In this document: positions 1 to 8,782 of the stretch, one piece after another
Numbering within the stretch: position 1 is the first letter of the stretch
Layout: the number at the start of each line of letters is the position of its first letter
Assembly: GCA_964615795.1 (NCBI GenBank)
Contig: CAZTQR010000006.1
Coordinates: 1-64,000 of the forward strand
Source of the DNA: JADJAH01 sp964615795
GTDB taxonomy: Bacteria > Bacteroidota > Ignavibacteria > Tepidaquicellales > Tepidaquicellaceae
Direction of reading: 5' to 3'
Length of the DNA: 64,000 nucleotides
Made by a program: the position numbers and the translations under genes
The notes under the pieces: generated by a model
Told to the model about the DNA's origin: nothing
Databases searched by the model: none
The model's input: the letters and a program-made list of their open reading frames with translations, nothing else

Positions 1-35
1 CGGTCACAGAGTTATCATCTTTGTGTAAAAAAATC

Positions 36-1082
36 ATGAGCGAAACTCTCAGCGAAAGGATCAAATACAATGCTCTTCTGAGGAAAGACAAGAGCTTTGA
101 AGGCCTGTTCTTTGTAGGGGTGAAGACGACCGGCATTTTCTGCAGGCCTTCGTGCACTGCAAAGAAGCCTAAGAAGGAGAATGTTGTCTTTTATGAGACC
201 TCTCTTGACGCAATGCGGGACGGGTTCAGGCCGTGCAAAGTTTGCAGGCCTCTTACACCGCTCGGCGAAACCCCCGAAGATATAACAGCGCTTCTGAAAC
301 AGATAGAACTGAATCCGTTTGGGAAGATAAAGGACTACGACCTAACACTAAGGGGATTACAGCCGTCAAAGATCAGAAGGTGGTTCATTGCAAATCACGG
401 CATGACTTTTCAGGCATATCAGAGACTTATGAGGATCAACAGCGCTTACACAAACATAAGTAACGGAAGCAAAGTCATTGATGCGGCATTTGACAACGGT
501 TACAGTTCCCTCAGCGGATTTCAGCATTCATTCAAAAAGGCCGCCGAAATGAATCCCAAAGACGCCGGCTCTAAGGAGCCTCTCGCACTTACCAGGATAG
601 AAACTCCACTTGGACAAATGATAGCGGTTGCATCTTCAAAAGGGATCTGCATTCTGGAGTTCACTGACAGACGAATGCTTGAGACTCAGTTCAGGCAGGT
701 TGAGAAGCATTTCCAATCGCCGGTACTTCCCGGCAGAAACAAACACTTCGGGGTTTTAAAAGAACAGCTTGCGGAATATTTCAAAGGAAAGAGAAAGGAA
801 TTTGAAGTGCCCTTGCATGTTGTCGGCACACCGTTTCAGAAAAGTGTGTGGGAAATTCTGATGAAGATCCCATACGGAAAAACGATCTCCTATAAGACAG
901 AGGCTGAACTGCTCGGAAAGCCGACTGCTGTAAGGGCAGTGGCCAATGCCAACGGCCACAACAGGATCGCAGTGATAATCCCTTGCCACAGAGTGATTGG
1001 TGATAACGGAAAGCTGGTAGGATACGGCGGCGGACTCTGGAGAAAAGACAGGCTTCTGAAACTCGAAAAGAGCAACTGCTGA
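36..1082 (+). CDS. ada: Ada-type methyl-phosphotriester / O6-alkylguanine-DNA methyltransferase
   Basis: Suicide DNA-repair protein that takes methyl groups from DNA phosphotriesters and O6-methylguanine and usually doubles as a transcription activator. The N-terminal zinc domain shows the four ligand cysteines C36, C40, C67 and C70 (motifs FCRPSC and PCKVC). The middle (about 80-180) is a degenerate AraC-like helix-turn-helix. The C-terminal MGMT domain has the acceptor-cysteine motif PCHRV near residue 317 and the RAVANANG DNA-binding helix. At 348 residues it matches Ada without an AlkA fusion. I chose ATG 36; an in-frame TTG at 21 would add five residues. It sits alone, convergent with the glycosyltransferase downstream. 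Confidence 0.93.
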   Translation: MSETLSERIKYNALLRKDKSFEGLFFVGVKTTGIFCRPSCTAKKPKKENVVFYETSLDAMRDGFRPCKVCRPLTPLGETPEDITALLKQIELNPFGKIKDYDLTLRGLQPSKIRRWFIANHGMTFQAYQRLMRINSAYTNISNGSKVIDAAFDNGYSSLSGFQHSFKKAAEMNPKDAGSKEPLALTRIETPLGQMIAVASSKGICILEFTDRRMLETQFRQVEKHFQSPVLPGRNKHFGVLKEQLAEYFKGKRKEFEVPLHVVGTPFQKSVWEILMKIPYGKTISYKTEAELLGKPTAVRAVANANGHNRIAVIIPCHRVIGDNGKLVGYGGGLWRKDRLLKLEKSNC

Positions 1083-1094
1083 AAAAGCTTCAGT

Positions 1095-1943
1095 TCATTT
1101 GCGGCCGGACTTAACAATGCGCTTGGTGAGCGGATGAAGGAAGATCAGTATTTTTCGCAGCCAGTCCGGCTTCTGACTGTCAAGCTTCGCGTCAAAATCC
1201 AAGTTGCTGTCCGAAATTCTTTCAAGCATCACTTTCGGATGAGTGCCTTTGAATCTCTTAAGGTTTCCGAGGTCGTCGTAGTTTGTAAAGCCCGCAATGT
1301 TTTTCTCTGCGGTTTCTCCGTCGTTGTACAGCTTTTCAAAGTCCCTTCTCTTTGAGATCAGCTTTTCAGGCGGCCTTACCCAACCGTAATGAAATATCTC
1401 AGCATTCACATCTGCAACTTTCAGCTTACTGCCGTCTTTGTGCCTGAAGTCCATTGCATCTCCCCATGAAACAATTTCCGGCGAGTTCCTGATCACCCTT
1501 GTTTCACGGATGTACCAGTTCCTGTAATTATCCTGATAATAATCGTAACTGCCGTAGAAGTGGACATACCTGAACCTGAGGCCCTCTATGGTTTTCATTT
1601 CAAGACTGGCTTTCATCCCGGAGTGAACCGTTTCGAGATATTTTTCATGCAGGACTTCATCCGACTGTATATAAAAGAGCCAGTCACCTCTGCATTGCGC
1701 TTTCGCCTTGTTCGTCTCTTCTGAAAGCACCTTGCCGCCCTTAAGGCTCATGTCCCAGTCGCTTTCAAAGACCCTGATCTTCTCACTCTCAATAGAACGG
1801 ACGGCATCAAGCGTCCCGTCATCCGACCTTCCCACATTTACAACGAACTCATCGCAAAGCGGCAGAACGGAAAGTATCGCCTCTTTGAACGGATACGCAT
1901 AAAGCTCGCCGTTCCTGATGATAGTGAAGCCTGAGACTTTCAA
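1095..1943 (-). CDS. Family 2 (GT-A) glycosyltransferase
   Basis: Predicted cytoplasmic sugar transferase of the GT2 type. The N-terminus reads as the usual nucleotide-binding start (GFTIIRNG, then a 'FKEAILSVLPLCDEFVV' helix-strand). An SDDGT motif follows around residue 40, and GDWLFYIQSDEV near residue 90 supplies the DxD-like metal site, here SDE. There is no membrane segment. The C-terminal 100 residues, rich in W/Y/H, probably bind acceptor. At 282 aa it is typical of GT2 proteins in polysaccharide or glycoprotein pathways, but no sugar cluster surrounds it, so the acceptor is unknown. Its stop is only 12 bp from the convergent ada stop. Confidence 0.8.
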   Translation of the reverse strand: MKVSGFTIIRNGELYAYPFKEAILSVLPLCDEFVVNVGRSDDGTLDAVRSIESEKIRVFESDWDMSLKGGKVLSEETNKAKAQCRGDWLFYIQSDEVLHEKYLETVHSGMKASLEMKTIEGLRFRYVHFYGSYDYYQDNYRNWYIRETRVIRNSPEIVSWGDAMDFRHKDGSKLKVADVNAEIFHYGWVRPPEKLISKRRDFEKLYNDGETAEKNIAGFTNYDDLGNLKRFKGTHPKVMLERISDSNLDFDAKLDSQKPDWLRKILIFLHPLTKRIVKSGRK

Positions 1944-1970
1944 TTATTAATTTGATTTGATTACTGCCGG

Positions 1971-2021
1971 AAAGTTCACATCCAATGGCATAAGGTTTCA
2001 GCAATCCGCAGAGTGAACTTT
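1971..2021. repeat. 9-bp inverted repeat in the glycosyltransferase/asnS divergent spacer
   Basis: AAAGTTCAC at 1971-1979 and its exact complement GTGAACTTT at 2013-2021 are separated by 33 bp. They lie about 30-80 bp upstream of the minus-strand glycosyltransferase start. The arms could be an operator pair or a weak RNA stem; the sequence alone cannot separate these. Nothing else is recognisable in the 281-bp spacer 1944-2224. Confidence 0.4.
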
Positions 2022-2224
2022 GTAATGGAGTAAAATAGAAATTTCAGCGAACTCTTAACAGAGAATTGCCTTAGTTATGGTAGGCTCAATGCTCAATCTT
2101 CAAAGCTCTGCCAACCCGGAAACGGCATGCGAAGCGCAAACAGATCGTCTCCCAACTTCTTCATTTCATTACACAGCCCCGTTTCGTAAATTGCACCATT
2201 CCTATTAATTTACCCCAATCACAT

Positions 2225-3565
2225 TTGGAACCAAGAGTTTACATTAATAAGATCGCGGATTTTGTTGATAAGGAAGTCACCATCAAAGGCTGGCTTTACA
2301 ATATCAGGTCATCCGGAAAGCTTATGTTTCCGGAATTGAGAGACGGCACAGGTGTAATTCAGGGCGTCGTGGTTAAAAGCGCCGTGCCTGAGAAAGTGTG
2401 GGAAGATTTTTCAAAGCTGACGCAGGAATCTTCAGTTAAAGTCACCGGAACTGTCTCAAAGCATCCTAAGAAAGAAGGCGTTTATGAACTTCAGATATCC
2501 GGCCTTGAAACGATCGCGCTTGCCGAGCCATATCCGATCACTCCAAAGGAACACGGCGTTGATTTTCTGATGGACAGGCGGCATCTCTGGATGAGGTCGC
2601 CGAGGCAGACGGCAATTCTGAGAGTAAGGAATGAGATCATACAGGCGATCAGGGATTATATGTACAACAACGGGTTCGTTCTCTTTGATACGCCGATCTT
2701 CACTCCAAACGCATGCGAAGGAACAACTACTCTGTTTTCAACGGATTATTTCGACCTCGGCAAGGCATATCTTTCGCAATCGGGACAGCTCTATGCGGAA
2801 GCCGGCGCTCTTGCACTTGGCAAGGTTTACACGCTCGGACCCACATTCAGGGCTGAAAACTCTATGACAAGAAGGCACATTACGGAATTCTGGATGATGG
2901 AACCCGAAATGGCATATTATGACATTGATGATGACATGGACCTTATCGAGGATTTTCTTGAGTATGTGGTGCAAAGAGTTCTTGAAAGATCAAAGGCCGA
3001 TCTCGAGTTTCTCGGCAGGGACATTTCAAAACTGCAGAATGTGAAGAAGCCCTTTCCTAGGATCACCTATGAAGAAGCTGTTGAGATACTGAGAAAGAAA
3101 GATATTCCCCTGATAAGAAAGACTGCCAACGGCGAAGAGCAAATAAGGCCTTTCCCGTGGGGCGAAGATTTCGGGGCGCCGCACGAGGAGGCGATTGTTG
3201 AACAGTACGATAAGCCGGTCATGGTTCACAGATGGCCCGCGGAAGCAAAGTCGTTCTACATGAAACGCGATCCGAACGATCCGAAGATCGCCCTCGGAGT
3301 TGATGTGCTTGCTCCGGAAGGATTCGGAGAGATAATAGGCGGCTCACAGCGTGAAGATAATTTTGAAGAACTCGAAAAAAGGATCAAAGAGCACAACCTT
3401 CCCCTTGAGGAATTCCAGTGGTACCTTGATCTGAGAAGGTACGGCAGTGTTCCGCATTCAGGTTTCGGACTGGGTGTGGAGCGCATGGTTTCCTGGATCT
3501 GCAACCTTGAGCACATTCGAGAAGCCATTCCTTTTGCAAGAAGGCCGAACAGGATAAGGCCCTGA
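2225..3565 (+). CDS. asnS: Asparaginyl-tRNA synthetase
   Basis: Class IIb aminoacyl-tRNA synthetase charging tRNA-Asn with asparagine. Residues 1-110 are an OB-fold anticodon-binding domain (VTIKGWLYNIRSSGKLMF). The catalytic core follows with class II motif 2 around FRAENSMTRRHITEFWMMEPE and motif 3 GFGLGVERMVSWI near the C-terminus, ending RRPNRIRP. At 446 aa it is the usual size. The only start consistent with the conserved N-terminus is TTG at 2225; no in-frame ATG precedes the OB fold. It heads a plus-strand run with the NYN gene 25 bp downstream. The WMM(E)PE context favours AsnRS over the closely related AspRS, with fairly high confidence. Confidence 0.92.
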   Translation: MEPRVYINKIADFVDKEVTIKGWLYNIRSSGKLMFPELRDGTGVIQGVVVKSAVPEKVWEDFSKLTQESSVKVTGTVSKHPKKEGVYELQISGLETIALAEPYPITPKEHGVDFLMDRRHLWMRSPRQTAILRVRNEIIQAIRDYMYNNGFVLFDTPIFTPNACEGTTTLFSTDYFDLGKAYLSQSGQLYAEAGALALGKVYTLGPTFRAENSMTRRHITEFWMMEPEMAYYDIDDDMDLIEDFLEYVVQRVLERSKADLEFLGRDISKLQNVKKPFPRITYEEAVEILRKKDIPLIRKTANGEEQIRPFPWGEDFGAPHEEAIVEQYDKPVMVHRWPAEAKSFYMKRDPNDPKIALGVDVLAPEGFGEIIGGSQREDNFEELEKRIKEHNLPLEEFQWYLDLRRYGSVPHSGFGLGVERMVSWICNLEHIREAIPFARRPNRIRP

Positions 3566-3590
3566 GACAACGATGTAGTTTCTTGATAAC

Positions 3591-4052
3591 ATGAAGCGAA
3601 TCATAATTGACGGCAATAATCTCCTTCATAAGATCCCTTCACTAAAGGCAATGCACTCTTCAGACAAGGAAGGTGCGGCATTGGCACTCAGGGAGTTTGT
3701 AAGGTCAAGATACAAGGGCAGGGAGAAGATCACATTTGTCTTTGACGGCTACGGCAGGAACGAAGGTGCCGGTGTCATCTATTCGGGCAAGCTTACAGCG
3801 GATGATATTATCAGGCAGATGATCACGGAATCGCGCAGCGGCAGAGATCTGATAATTGTAAGTTCCGACGCAGGCATTACATTGCTTGCAAAGGAGTGCA
3901 GCTGTACGGTGATAGCTTCTGAGAGATTTGCCGGTGATCTGTCGGGCAAAGCCGCAGGTCCGGCGAAAGGCAAGAATGTAAATGAGATCATGGAAAAGCC
4001 GGACAGGTCAACGCGTAAAGAACTTGAAGAATTTAAGAAGCTTTTCACCTGA
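3591..4052 (+). CDS. NYN-domain (PIN-like) RNase family protein, YacP-like
   Basis: A 153-residue protein that is almost entirely one NYN/PIN-like domain. The first strand IIIDGNNLLH carries the metal-binding aspartate at residue 7. Further conserved acidics follow in TFVFDGYGR and in VSSDAGI around residue 90. Such domains are found in metal-dependent ribonucleases such as Rae1/YacP, which acts on ribosome-associated mRNA in Bacillus; that function is an inference here. The C-terminal tail (EIMEKPDRSTRKELEEFKKLF) is charged and helical. It lies 25 bp after asnS and is probably cotranscribed with it. Confidence 0.75.
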   Translation: MKRIIIDGNNLLHKIPSLKAMHSSDKEGAALALREFVRSRYKGREKITFVFDGYGRNEGAGVIYSGKLTADDIIRQMITESRSGRDLIIVSSDAGITLLAKECSCTVIASERFAGDLSGKAAGPAKGKNVNEIMEKPDRSTRKELEEFKKLFT

Positions 4053-4133
4053 CTTAGGCTAAGCCGGCATTGAAACGTCTCAGCCGCTTGGCCTGGCGAT
4101 AACCAATAACAGTATATTTCAATTTTACATAAG

Positions 4134-4454
4134 ATGAATCATCAGGACATTGATACGCGCTCATTCAAAGAAAAACTTGAAGAAGACGCTTACATATTGC
4201 TTGACGTCAGGACAGAAAATGAATACAATGCAGGCCATCTGACCGGGTCATTGAACATTGACTTTTATTCGCACAATTTTGAAACCGAAATTGACGAGCT
4301 TGACAAGAGAATGAAGTACCTTGTTTACTGCAGGTCGGGCAACAGGAGCCGTCAGGCAATGTATCTCATGCGGGATCTCGGGTTTGAGGAAGTTTACAAC
4401 CTGGCCGGAGGAATAATCTCCTGGAATGACCACGGATTTGAAATCGTGAAGTGA
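4134..4454 (+). CDS. Single-domain rhodanese-like sulfurtransferase
   Basis: A 106-residue rhodanese-fold protein. It has the CH2-type start ILLDVRTENEYNAGHL and the active-site loop CRSGNRS with the persulfide cysteine at residue 66. A six-residue loop starting with Cys indicates an active sulfurtransferase rather than a Cdc25-like or inactive form. The tail LAGGIISWNDHGFEIVK is the usual end of GlpE/PspE-type domains. It is cytoplasmic, with no signal peptide. Its physiological sulfur acceptor cannot be read from the context (NYN upstream, fbp 30 bp downstream). Confidence 0.88.
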   Translation: MNHQDIDTRSFKEKLEEDAYILLDVRTENEYNAGHLTGSLNIDFYSHNFETEIDELDKRMKYLVYCRSGNRSRQAMYLMRDLGFEEVYNLAGGIISWNDHGFEIVK

Positions 4455-4484
4455 ATTAACACACCCAAAAGGAAGGAGCAACAC

Positions 4485-5495
4485 TTGAAGAAATTCAACA
4501 CGATCTACAGACACATTGTCGAAGCAGAAAGGAAGTATCCCGAGGCAACGGGACAGCTTTCCGACCTGCTTGCCGACATCGCGCTTGCATGCAAAATGAT
4601 CTCGCTGGAAGTGAACCGGGCAGGGCTTATTGACATACTCGGCTTTACCGGAGATACGAATGTGCAGGGCGAGGAAGTGAAGAAGCTTGATGTGTATGCC
4701 AATGAACTTCTGACAAACATGATGAAGCAGGGCGGACACATCTGTGCGATCTGCTCTGAGGAAGAAGAGAATTTTCTTCCGATTGAAGACAGGTTCATAG
4801 AGAACAAGTATGTGACCAACAAGTACATCTGCCACTTTGACCCGCTCGACGGCTCTTCCAATATTGATGCCAACGTTTCGATCGGCACTATATTTTCAAT
4901 CTACAAAAGAGTGAGTGATAACGGCCCCGGTGAACTCCGCGACTGCCTTCAGAAGGGAGTTGACCAGGTTGCGGCGGGATATGCCATCTATGGTTCAAGC
5001 ACAGTGCTCGTTTATACTACGGGCGACGGCGTCCACGCATTCACACTTGACCCGACAGCCGGCGAGTTTCTGCTTTCGAGCGAGAACATTACCATTCCAA
5101 AAAGATCAAAGACTTATTCCGTAAACGAAGGCAACCATAACAAGTGGAACAAGGGAATGAAGGATTATGTCTCTTATCTTAAAGAATCCGACCCGGAGAC
5201 CGGAAGGCCTTATTCATCCAGGTATATCGGCTCTCTTGTTGCAGACTTTCACAGGAACCTTCTGTACGGCGGCATATTCATGTATCCGGGCGACAACAAA
5301 AATCCAAACGGCAAACTCAGACTGATGTATGAAGCCAATCCTCTCAGCATGATCGTTGAGCAGGCCGGAGGCAGAAGTTCGGACGGCAAAAAAAGAATAC
5401 TGGAGATTGAACCGCAGGCTCTTCATCAACGTACGCCATTATTCATTGGCAGTGAAGAAGATGTGAAGATGGTTGAGAAGTTTCTTGCTATGTGA
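4485..5495 (+). CDS. fbp: Class I fructose-1,6-bisphosphatase
   Basis: Hydrolyses fructose 1,6-bisphosphate to fructose 6-phosphate, the committed gluconeogenic step. The class I signature is plain: the metal-binding motif DPLDGSSNIDANVSIGTIF begins at D119, the second acidic cluster SEEEENF lies at 91-97, and the substrate region SRYIGSLVADFHRNLLYGGIF with KLRLMYEANPLS lies in the C-terminal half. At 336 aa it is full length. The start is TTG 4485, supported by a good Shine-Dalgarno (GGAAGGAG at 4471-4478, six bases away). The 30-bp gap from the rhodanese gene suggests a shared transcript. Confidence 0.95.
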   Translation: MKKFNTIYRHIVEAERKYPEATGQLSDLLADIALACKMISLEVNRAGLIDILGFTGDTNVQGEEVKKLDVYANELLTNMMKQGGHICAICSEEEENFLPIEDRFIENKYVTNKYICHFDPLDGSSNIDANVSIGTIFSIYKRVSDNGPGELRDCLQKGVDQVAAGYAIYGSSTVLVYTTGDGVHAFTLDPTAGEFLLSSENITIPKRSKTYSVNEGNHNKWNKGMKDYVSYLKESDPETGRPYSSRYIGSLVADFHRNLLYGGIFMYPGDNKNPNGKLRLMYEANPLSMIVEQAGGRSSDGKKRILEIEPQALHQRTPLFIGSEEDVKMVEKFLAM

Positions 5496-5512
5496 TACAG
5501 ATCAGCTGAGTA

Positions 5513-5986
5513 ATGAAGACGAAGACTACATGGAGGGAAAAGGTCAGCAGGATCACGGAAGCAGAGCTTGTTGACATACCGGATAAGATGCAGTTGCGTT
5601 TTGGAAGAGGCAGGATGCTGATCCCCAGGCCTGTTGACATAGAGAAGCTCATTGGGACGATCCGAAAAGGAAAGCTTATAACAAAGTCAGAACTTCGGAA
5701 GAGACTTGCCGCAGATGCGGGAGCAGACGTTACCTGTCCTCTCACCACCGGAATATTTCTCCGCATTGTTTCGGAAGCCGCGGAGGAGGATCTTGCTTCC
5801 GGAAAAAAGAAAATTGCGCCTTACTGGAGAGTTGTCGGCGACAAAGGCGAACTCAACGAGAAGATCTCCGGCGGTGCTGAACTGCAGGCACAGCGGCTGA
5901 AGGCCGAAGGCTTCGAAGTTGTGCAAAAGAACCGAGGGGGAAAACTTTTAGTCAAGGACTATGAGAAGATGCTGACAACACTTTAG
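5513..5986 (+). CDS. MGMT-fold alkyltransferase-like protein
   Basis: A 157-residue conserved protein with an MGMT-like winged-helix core: KLITKSELRKRLAADAGADVTCPLTTGIFLRIVSEAA followed by PYWRVVGDKGELNEK. The segment lines up with the DNA-binding and active-site region of O6-alkylguanine methyltransferases, but the PCHR acceptor motif is replaced by PYWR. In that respect it resembles alkyltransferase-like (ATL) proteins, which bind alkylated bases without repairing them. One cysteine remains in the VTCPLTTG helix. The function is inferred from fold only; the family is widespread and usually annotated as 'methylated DNA-protein cysteine methyltransferase'. It follows fbp by 17 bp. Confidence 0.7.
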   Translation: MKTKTTWREKVSRITEAELVDIPDKMQLRFGRGRMLIPRPVDIEKLIGTIRKGKLITKSELRKRLAADAGADVTCPLTTGIFLRIVSEAAEEDLASGKKKIAPYWRVVGDKGELNEKISGGAELQAQRLKAEGFEVVQKNRGGKLLVKDYEKMLTTL

Positions 5987-6000
5987 TCAGTTCCGATCCT

Positions 6001-7038
6001 TCACGGTTTCTTCATAAGTTCTCTTTTCCGGAAGTCCGAAATGTTGCCGTCATTGATGCTGATGTCCAGCATAACCTCCTCACCGTACCGTTCAAGCTCG
6101 ACCTGCTTAAGTATCTCTGATATCTCAGGATCCTGTTTTTCCCTGCCGCTCAGCCTAGCAACTGTGAGCAGTCCGCTCAGCATTTCCGCCAGATATTCTG
6201 AGGCCTTCTCGCTTATGCAATTCCCCTGAACTACCAGCCTGAGCTCTTTGTCCATCTTTCCGGAAAAGCCAAGCGAGCCGATGTACCTGTAGAGGTTAGT
6301 CACAGTTATCTCGCTGTCGCTCAGTGTTGAATCTGCCTGAAGGCTGTCATTGTCACTGATGTCCTTGCCCGAAGTTGATTCTATCATGTTCAGGAGCATT
6401 CCTCTGATGAACATTTTTTCTGCAGTGACCATCCAGAAATTTTCCTTGAACCGGGTTGACTGAACAACCGTCATCATCTTATTGTTTACAAGCAGTCCTG
6501 TATTCGAAGTGTCTGTGACCGTCATCATCTGATCGATCTGCCTGAGATAATTGCTGGCGCAGATCGTAAAATTGTCTTTGAAGAAAAAGTAGAGGCCGTT
6601 TTCGTTATTCATATAAACCGGCGCACCTTTCCCTGAAGTTACACTGTAGTTACTGTCGTTTGCGAGCAGAGTGTCAAGCATTGCCCTGTTGAACAAGCCC
6701 TTCAGTACAATTGCGTTTTCCCCCAGCCAGGAATTGGAATAGTAGAGCTCATCGAGCCCTTCGGATATTGACGCGCCTGTGGATTGCCTGAAAGTGTTCA
6801 GCAGACTGCCGAAAGTTTTTTCCGCATTCAGGAGCGAATCGGAAACATGCTTCTGCCAGAATTCCGTCCTGCGCATCGTCTTGAAATTAAGGTACATGAC
6901 AAACTGCGCATTGTCCTGAAGAAGGTTTAGTGTAGCAAGCGTAGAGTAAGAGAGTGGCTCCGGCTCAGGTTTCAGACTGCATGAGGAAAAGCCCGCCAGT
7001 ATGCAGGCGACCGCTATGATCCTGCAGGGGCTTCTCAA
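6001..7038 (-). CDS. Predicted lipoprotein linked to an ABC exporter
   Basis: A 345-residue protein of unknown function. Residues 1-20 are a lipoprotein signal peptide with lipobox GFSSC, lipidation cysteine C20. The mature part alternates beta-like and helical stretches with no catalytic motif I recognise; repeated phrases such as KTMRRTEFWQKHVSDSL and VVQSTRFKENFWMV hint at an internally repeated fold like some DUF-class Bacteroidota lipoproteins. Its start codon overlaps the permease stop by 4 bp, so it is translationally coupled to the ABC transporter and may be its periplasmic partner. That link is inferred from position only. Confidence 0.7.
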   Translation of the reverse strand: MRSPCRIIAVACILAGFSSCSLKPEPEPLSYSTLATLNLLQDNAQFVMYLNFKTMRRTEFWQKHVSDSLLNAEKTFGSLLNTFRQSTGASISEGLDELYYSNSWLGENAIVLKGLFNRAMLDTLLANDSNYSVTSGKGAPVYMNNENGLYFFFKDNFTICASNYLRQIDQMMTVTDTSNTGLLVNNKMMTVVQSTRFKENFWMVTAEKMFIRGMLLNMIESTSGKDISDNDSLQADSTLSDSEITVTNLYRYIGSLGFSGKMDKELRLVVQGNCISEKASEYLAEMLSGLLTVARLSGREKQDPEISEILKQVELERYGEEVMLDISINDGNISDFRKRELMKKP

Positions 7039-7847
7039 TAATCCTTTCTTCTGAAGTAAAATATGGAAAGCAGCAGTGCGGCAAGCATGAACAGGGATGA
7101 TGAAACTGCCGGCATGTAAGAACTTACCGCGTTGCCCATTATTATCTCCTCGATGATCTTGTTGATGTCATTCAGCTTCGGAAGAATGTAATAGAAGAAG
7201 TTTATGACAAACTGCATAGTGCTGTTTGTGATGAAACTGAATATGACTGTCTCCCGCACAAAAAGTACGGGGCATATGACGAACACGAGGAACATGCTCA
7301 CAATTATCGAAAGTATTGTGCTTTGTGTGGTGACACCGATCAGGATTATCAGAGCATATATGACCGCAAACGAAAATGTAAGCCACGGAATTGACAGCAG
7401 AAACGGGAAGTGCCAGAAACCTGATTTGACAGACAATATCAACCATACACCGCCTATCAGATACGTAAGACTCAGAAAGATCAGCAGAACTCCGCCCAAA
7501 AATTTTGCGAGTATTATGTTGGTCCTTGATACCGGCTTGGAAAGAAGTATGTCAACATTTCCCTTTTCGAGCATTGACGGAATGAACGACGAAACCGCGA
7601 TGAAGCAGAACGTAATTACGAGGAAGTAAGATATGGTGATCATCCCCACCTGAAATCCCATCACGAGCTGTTTTACGCCTTCTTCACCCGTTGCTTCCAT
7701 CATGTTCACCATGCCTTCGACGGAATCAACGTTAACTAACAGGAGGAAGAAGAGTATTATAAGCGTGGCTATTGCGAAAAATCCGAGAAAGATCTTCTTC
7801 GCAACTGCTTCACGGAACACACTGAACATAAGCGTCAGAAATATCAT
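7035..7847 (-). CDS. ABC-2 type transporter permease (NosY-like)
   Basis: A 270-residue inner-membrane protein with about six hydrophobic segments: one at 13-38, then a large loop containing the amphipathic helix NMMEATGEEGVKQLVMGF, then segments near 70-95, 105-135, 150-175, 180-200 and 240-262. The phrase EKGNVDILLSKPVSRTNIILAKFLGG is characteristic of ABC-2/NosY permeases, where it couples to the ATPase. It lies 1 bp from the ATPase gene and overlaps the lipoprotein gene by 4 bp, forming one export cassette. The substrate is unknown. Confidence 0.85.
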   Translation of the reverse strand: MIFLTLMFSVFREAVAKKIFLGFFAIATLIILFFLLLVNVDSVEGMVNMMEATGEEGVKQLVMGFQVGMITISYFLVITFCFIAVSSFIPSMLEKGNVDILLSKPVSRTNIILAKFLGGVLLIFLSLTYLIGGVWLILSVKSGFWHFPFLLSIPWLTFSFAVIYALIILIGVTTQSTILSIIVSMFLVFVICPVLFVRETVIFSFITNSTMQFVINFFYYILPKLNDINKIIEEIIMGNAVSSYMPAVSSSLFMLAALLLSIFYFRRKDY

Positions 7848-7848
7848 G

Positions 7849-8775
7849 TCAGTCCTGACTCCCGATAAGGTTTATGAACATGTTTTCAAGCGTATTCTTT
7901 TCCTTTTCGATCTGAAGAATAAGCGCATTCTTCTGCCTCAGAAAATCTATCAGCCCGTTAAGCTCTTCAGCCGATCCTGCTTTGTACGTGAACTCGTTCG
8001 GCCCTTTTATGACGGCCTTGTAAGTATTGAGCAAGGGCTGCATGAGATCGTCAGCTATTGCCGCAACATTGAACCGGTAACTGTCTGCAACTGAGGTGAG
8101 CTCCTCCACACTTCCGGAAGCAACGAGTCCGCCTTTGTTAAGGATGGCTACGCGGTCGCAGATAAGTTCAACCTCGCTCAGAAGATGAGAGTTAAGGAAT
8201 ATCGTCTTGCCGGATTCCCTGAGCCTTGTAAGAAGGTCCCGGATCTGCTTCCTGCCGATCGGATCAACTCCGTCCGTAGGTTCATCAAGGAACACAAGCT
8301 TCGGGTCATTCATCAGCGCCTGAGCCAGTCCGAGCCTCTGAAGCATTCCTTTCGAATACTTCTTTATCTTCGTCTTTCTCCAGCTGTCCATATCAACTAT
8401 CCTGAGATACTCTTCTGTCTTCTTCTTTACATCAACGCTGTTCATACCGCCGAGCTTTCCGTAAAAAGCAAGCGCCTGCTCCCCGGTAAGATATGACGGG
8501 AACCTGTGGTTCTCCGGCAAATAGCCTGTCTGAAATTTATATGAAGTGTCGTCAATTTCCTTGCCGAAGATCTGAACACTTCCCTTTGTGCGGAATGTGA
8601 TTCCGAGCAGTATCTTTATCAGAGTTGTCTTGCCCGCACCGTTCGGGCCGAGAATTCCGAAGATCTCCCCTTCATTCACTTCAAAGGTGAAATTGTTCAG
8701 CGCAAGGATCTTATCTTTTGAAAACGTCCTCGACTGATATTCCTTCGAAAGGTCTTTTGTGGCAATTACTGACAT
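7849..8775 (-). CDS. ABC transporter ATP-binding protein
   Basis: Cytoplasmic ATPase subunit partnering the adjacent ABC-2 permease. It has Walker A GPNGAGKTT at 43-51, Q-loop GYLPENH, signature YSKGMLQRLGLAQAL, Walker B LVFLDEPTDGVDP, and an H-loop in FLNSHLLSEVE. The C-terminal 90 residues (from about 220) form the accessory domain seen in CcmA/NosF/NatA-type ATPases. At 308 aa it is typical. It is 7 bp downstream of the HD-domain gene, so the transcript order is HD protein, ATPase, permease, lipoprotein. Confidence 0.93.
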   Translation of the reverse strand: MSVIATKDLSKEYQSRTFSKDKILALNNFTFEVNEGEIFGILGPNGAGKTTLIKILLGITFRTKGSVQIFGKEIDDTSYKFQTGYLPENHRFPSYLTGEQALAFYGKLGGMNSVDVKKKTEEYLRIVDMDSWRKTKIKKYSKGMLQRLGLAQALMNDPKLVFLDEPTDGVDPIGRKQIRDLLTRLRESGKTIFLNSHLLSEVELICDRVAILNKGGLVASGSVEELTSVADSYRFNVAAIADDLMQPLLNTYKAVIKGPNEFTYKAGSAEELNGLIDFLRQKNALILQIEKEKNTLENMFINLIGSQD

Positions 8776-8782
8776 CAGTGTC

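Noticed and set aside
4248..4835. 195-codon open frame on the minus strand
   Set aside because: It lies antisense to the rhodanese and fbp genes, whose motifs are certain; its translation has no recognisable pattern.
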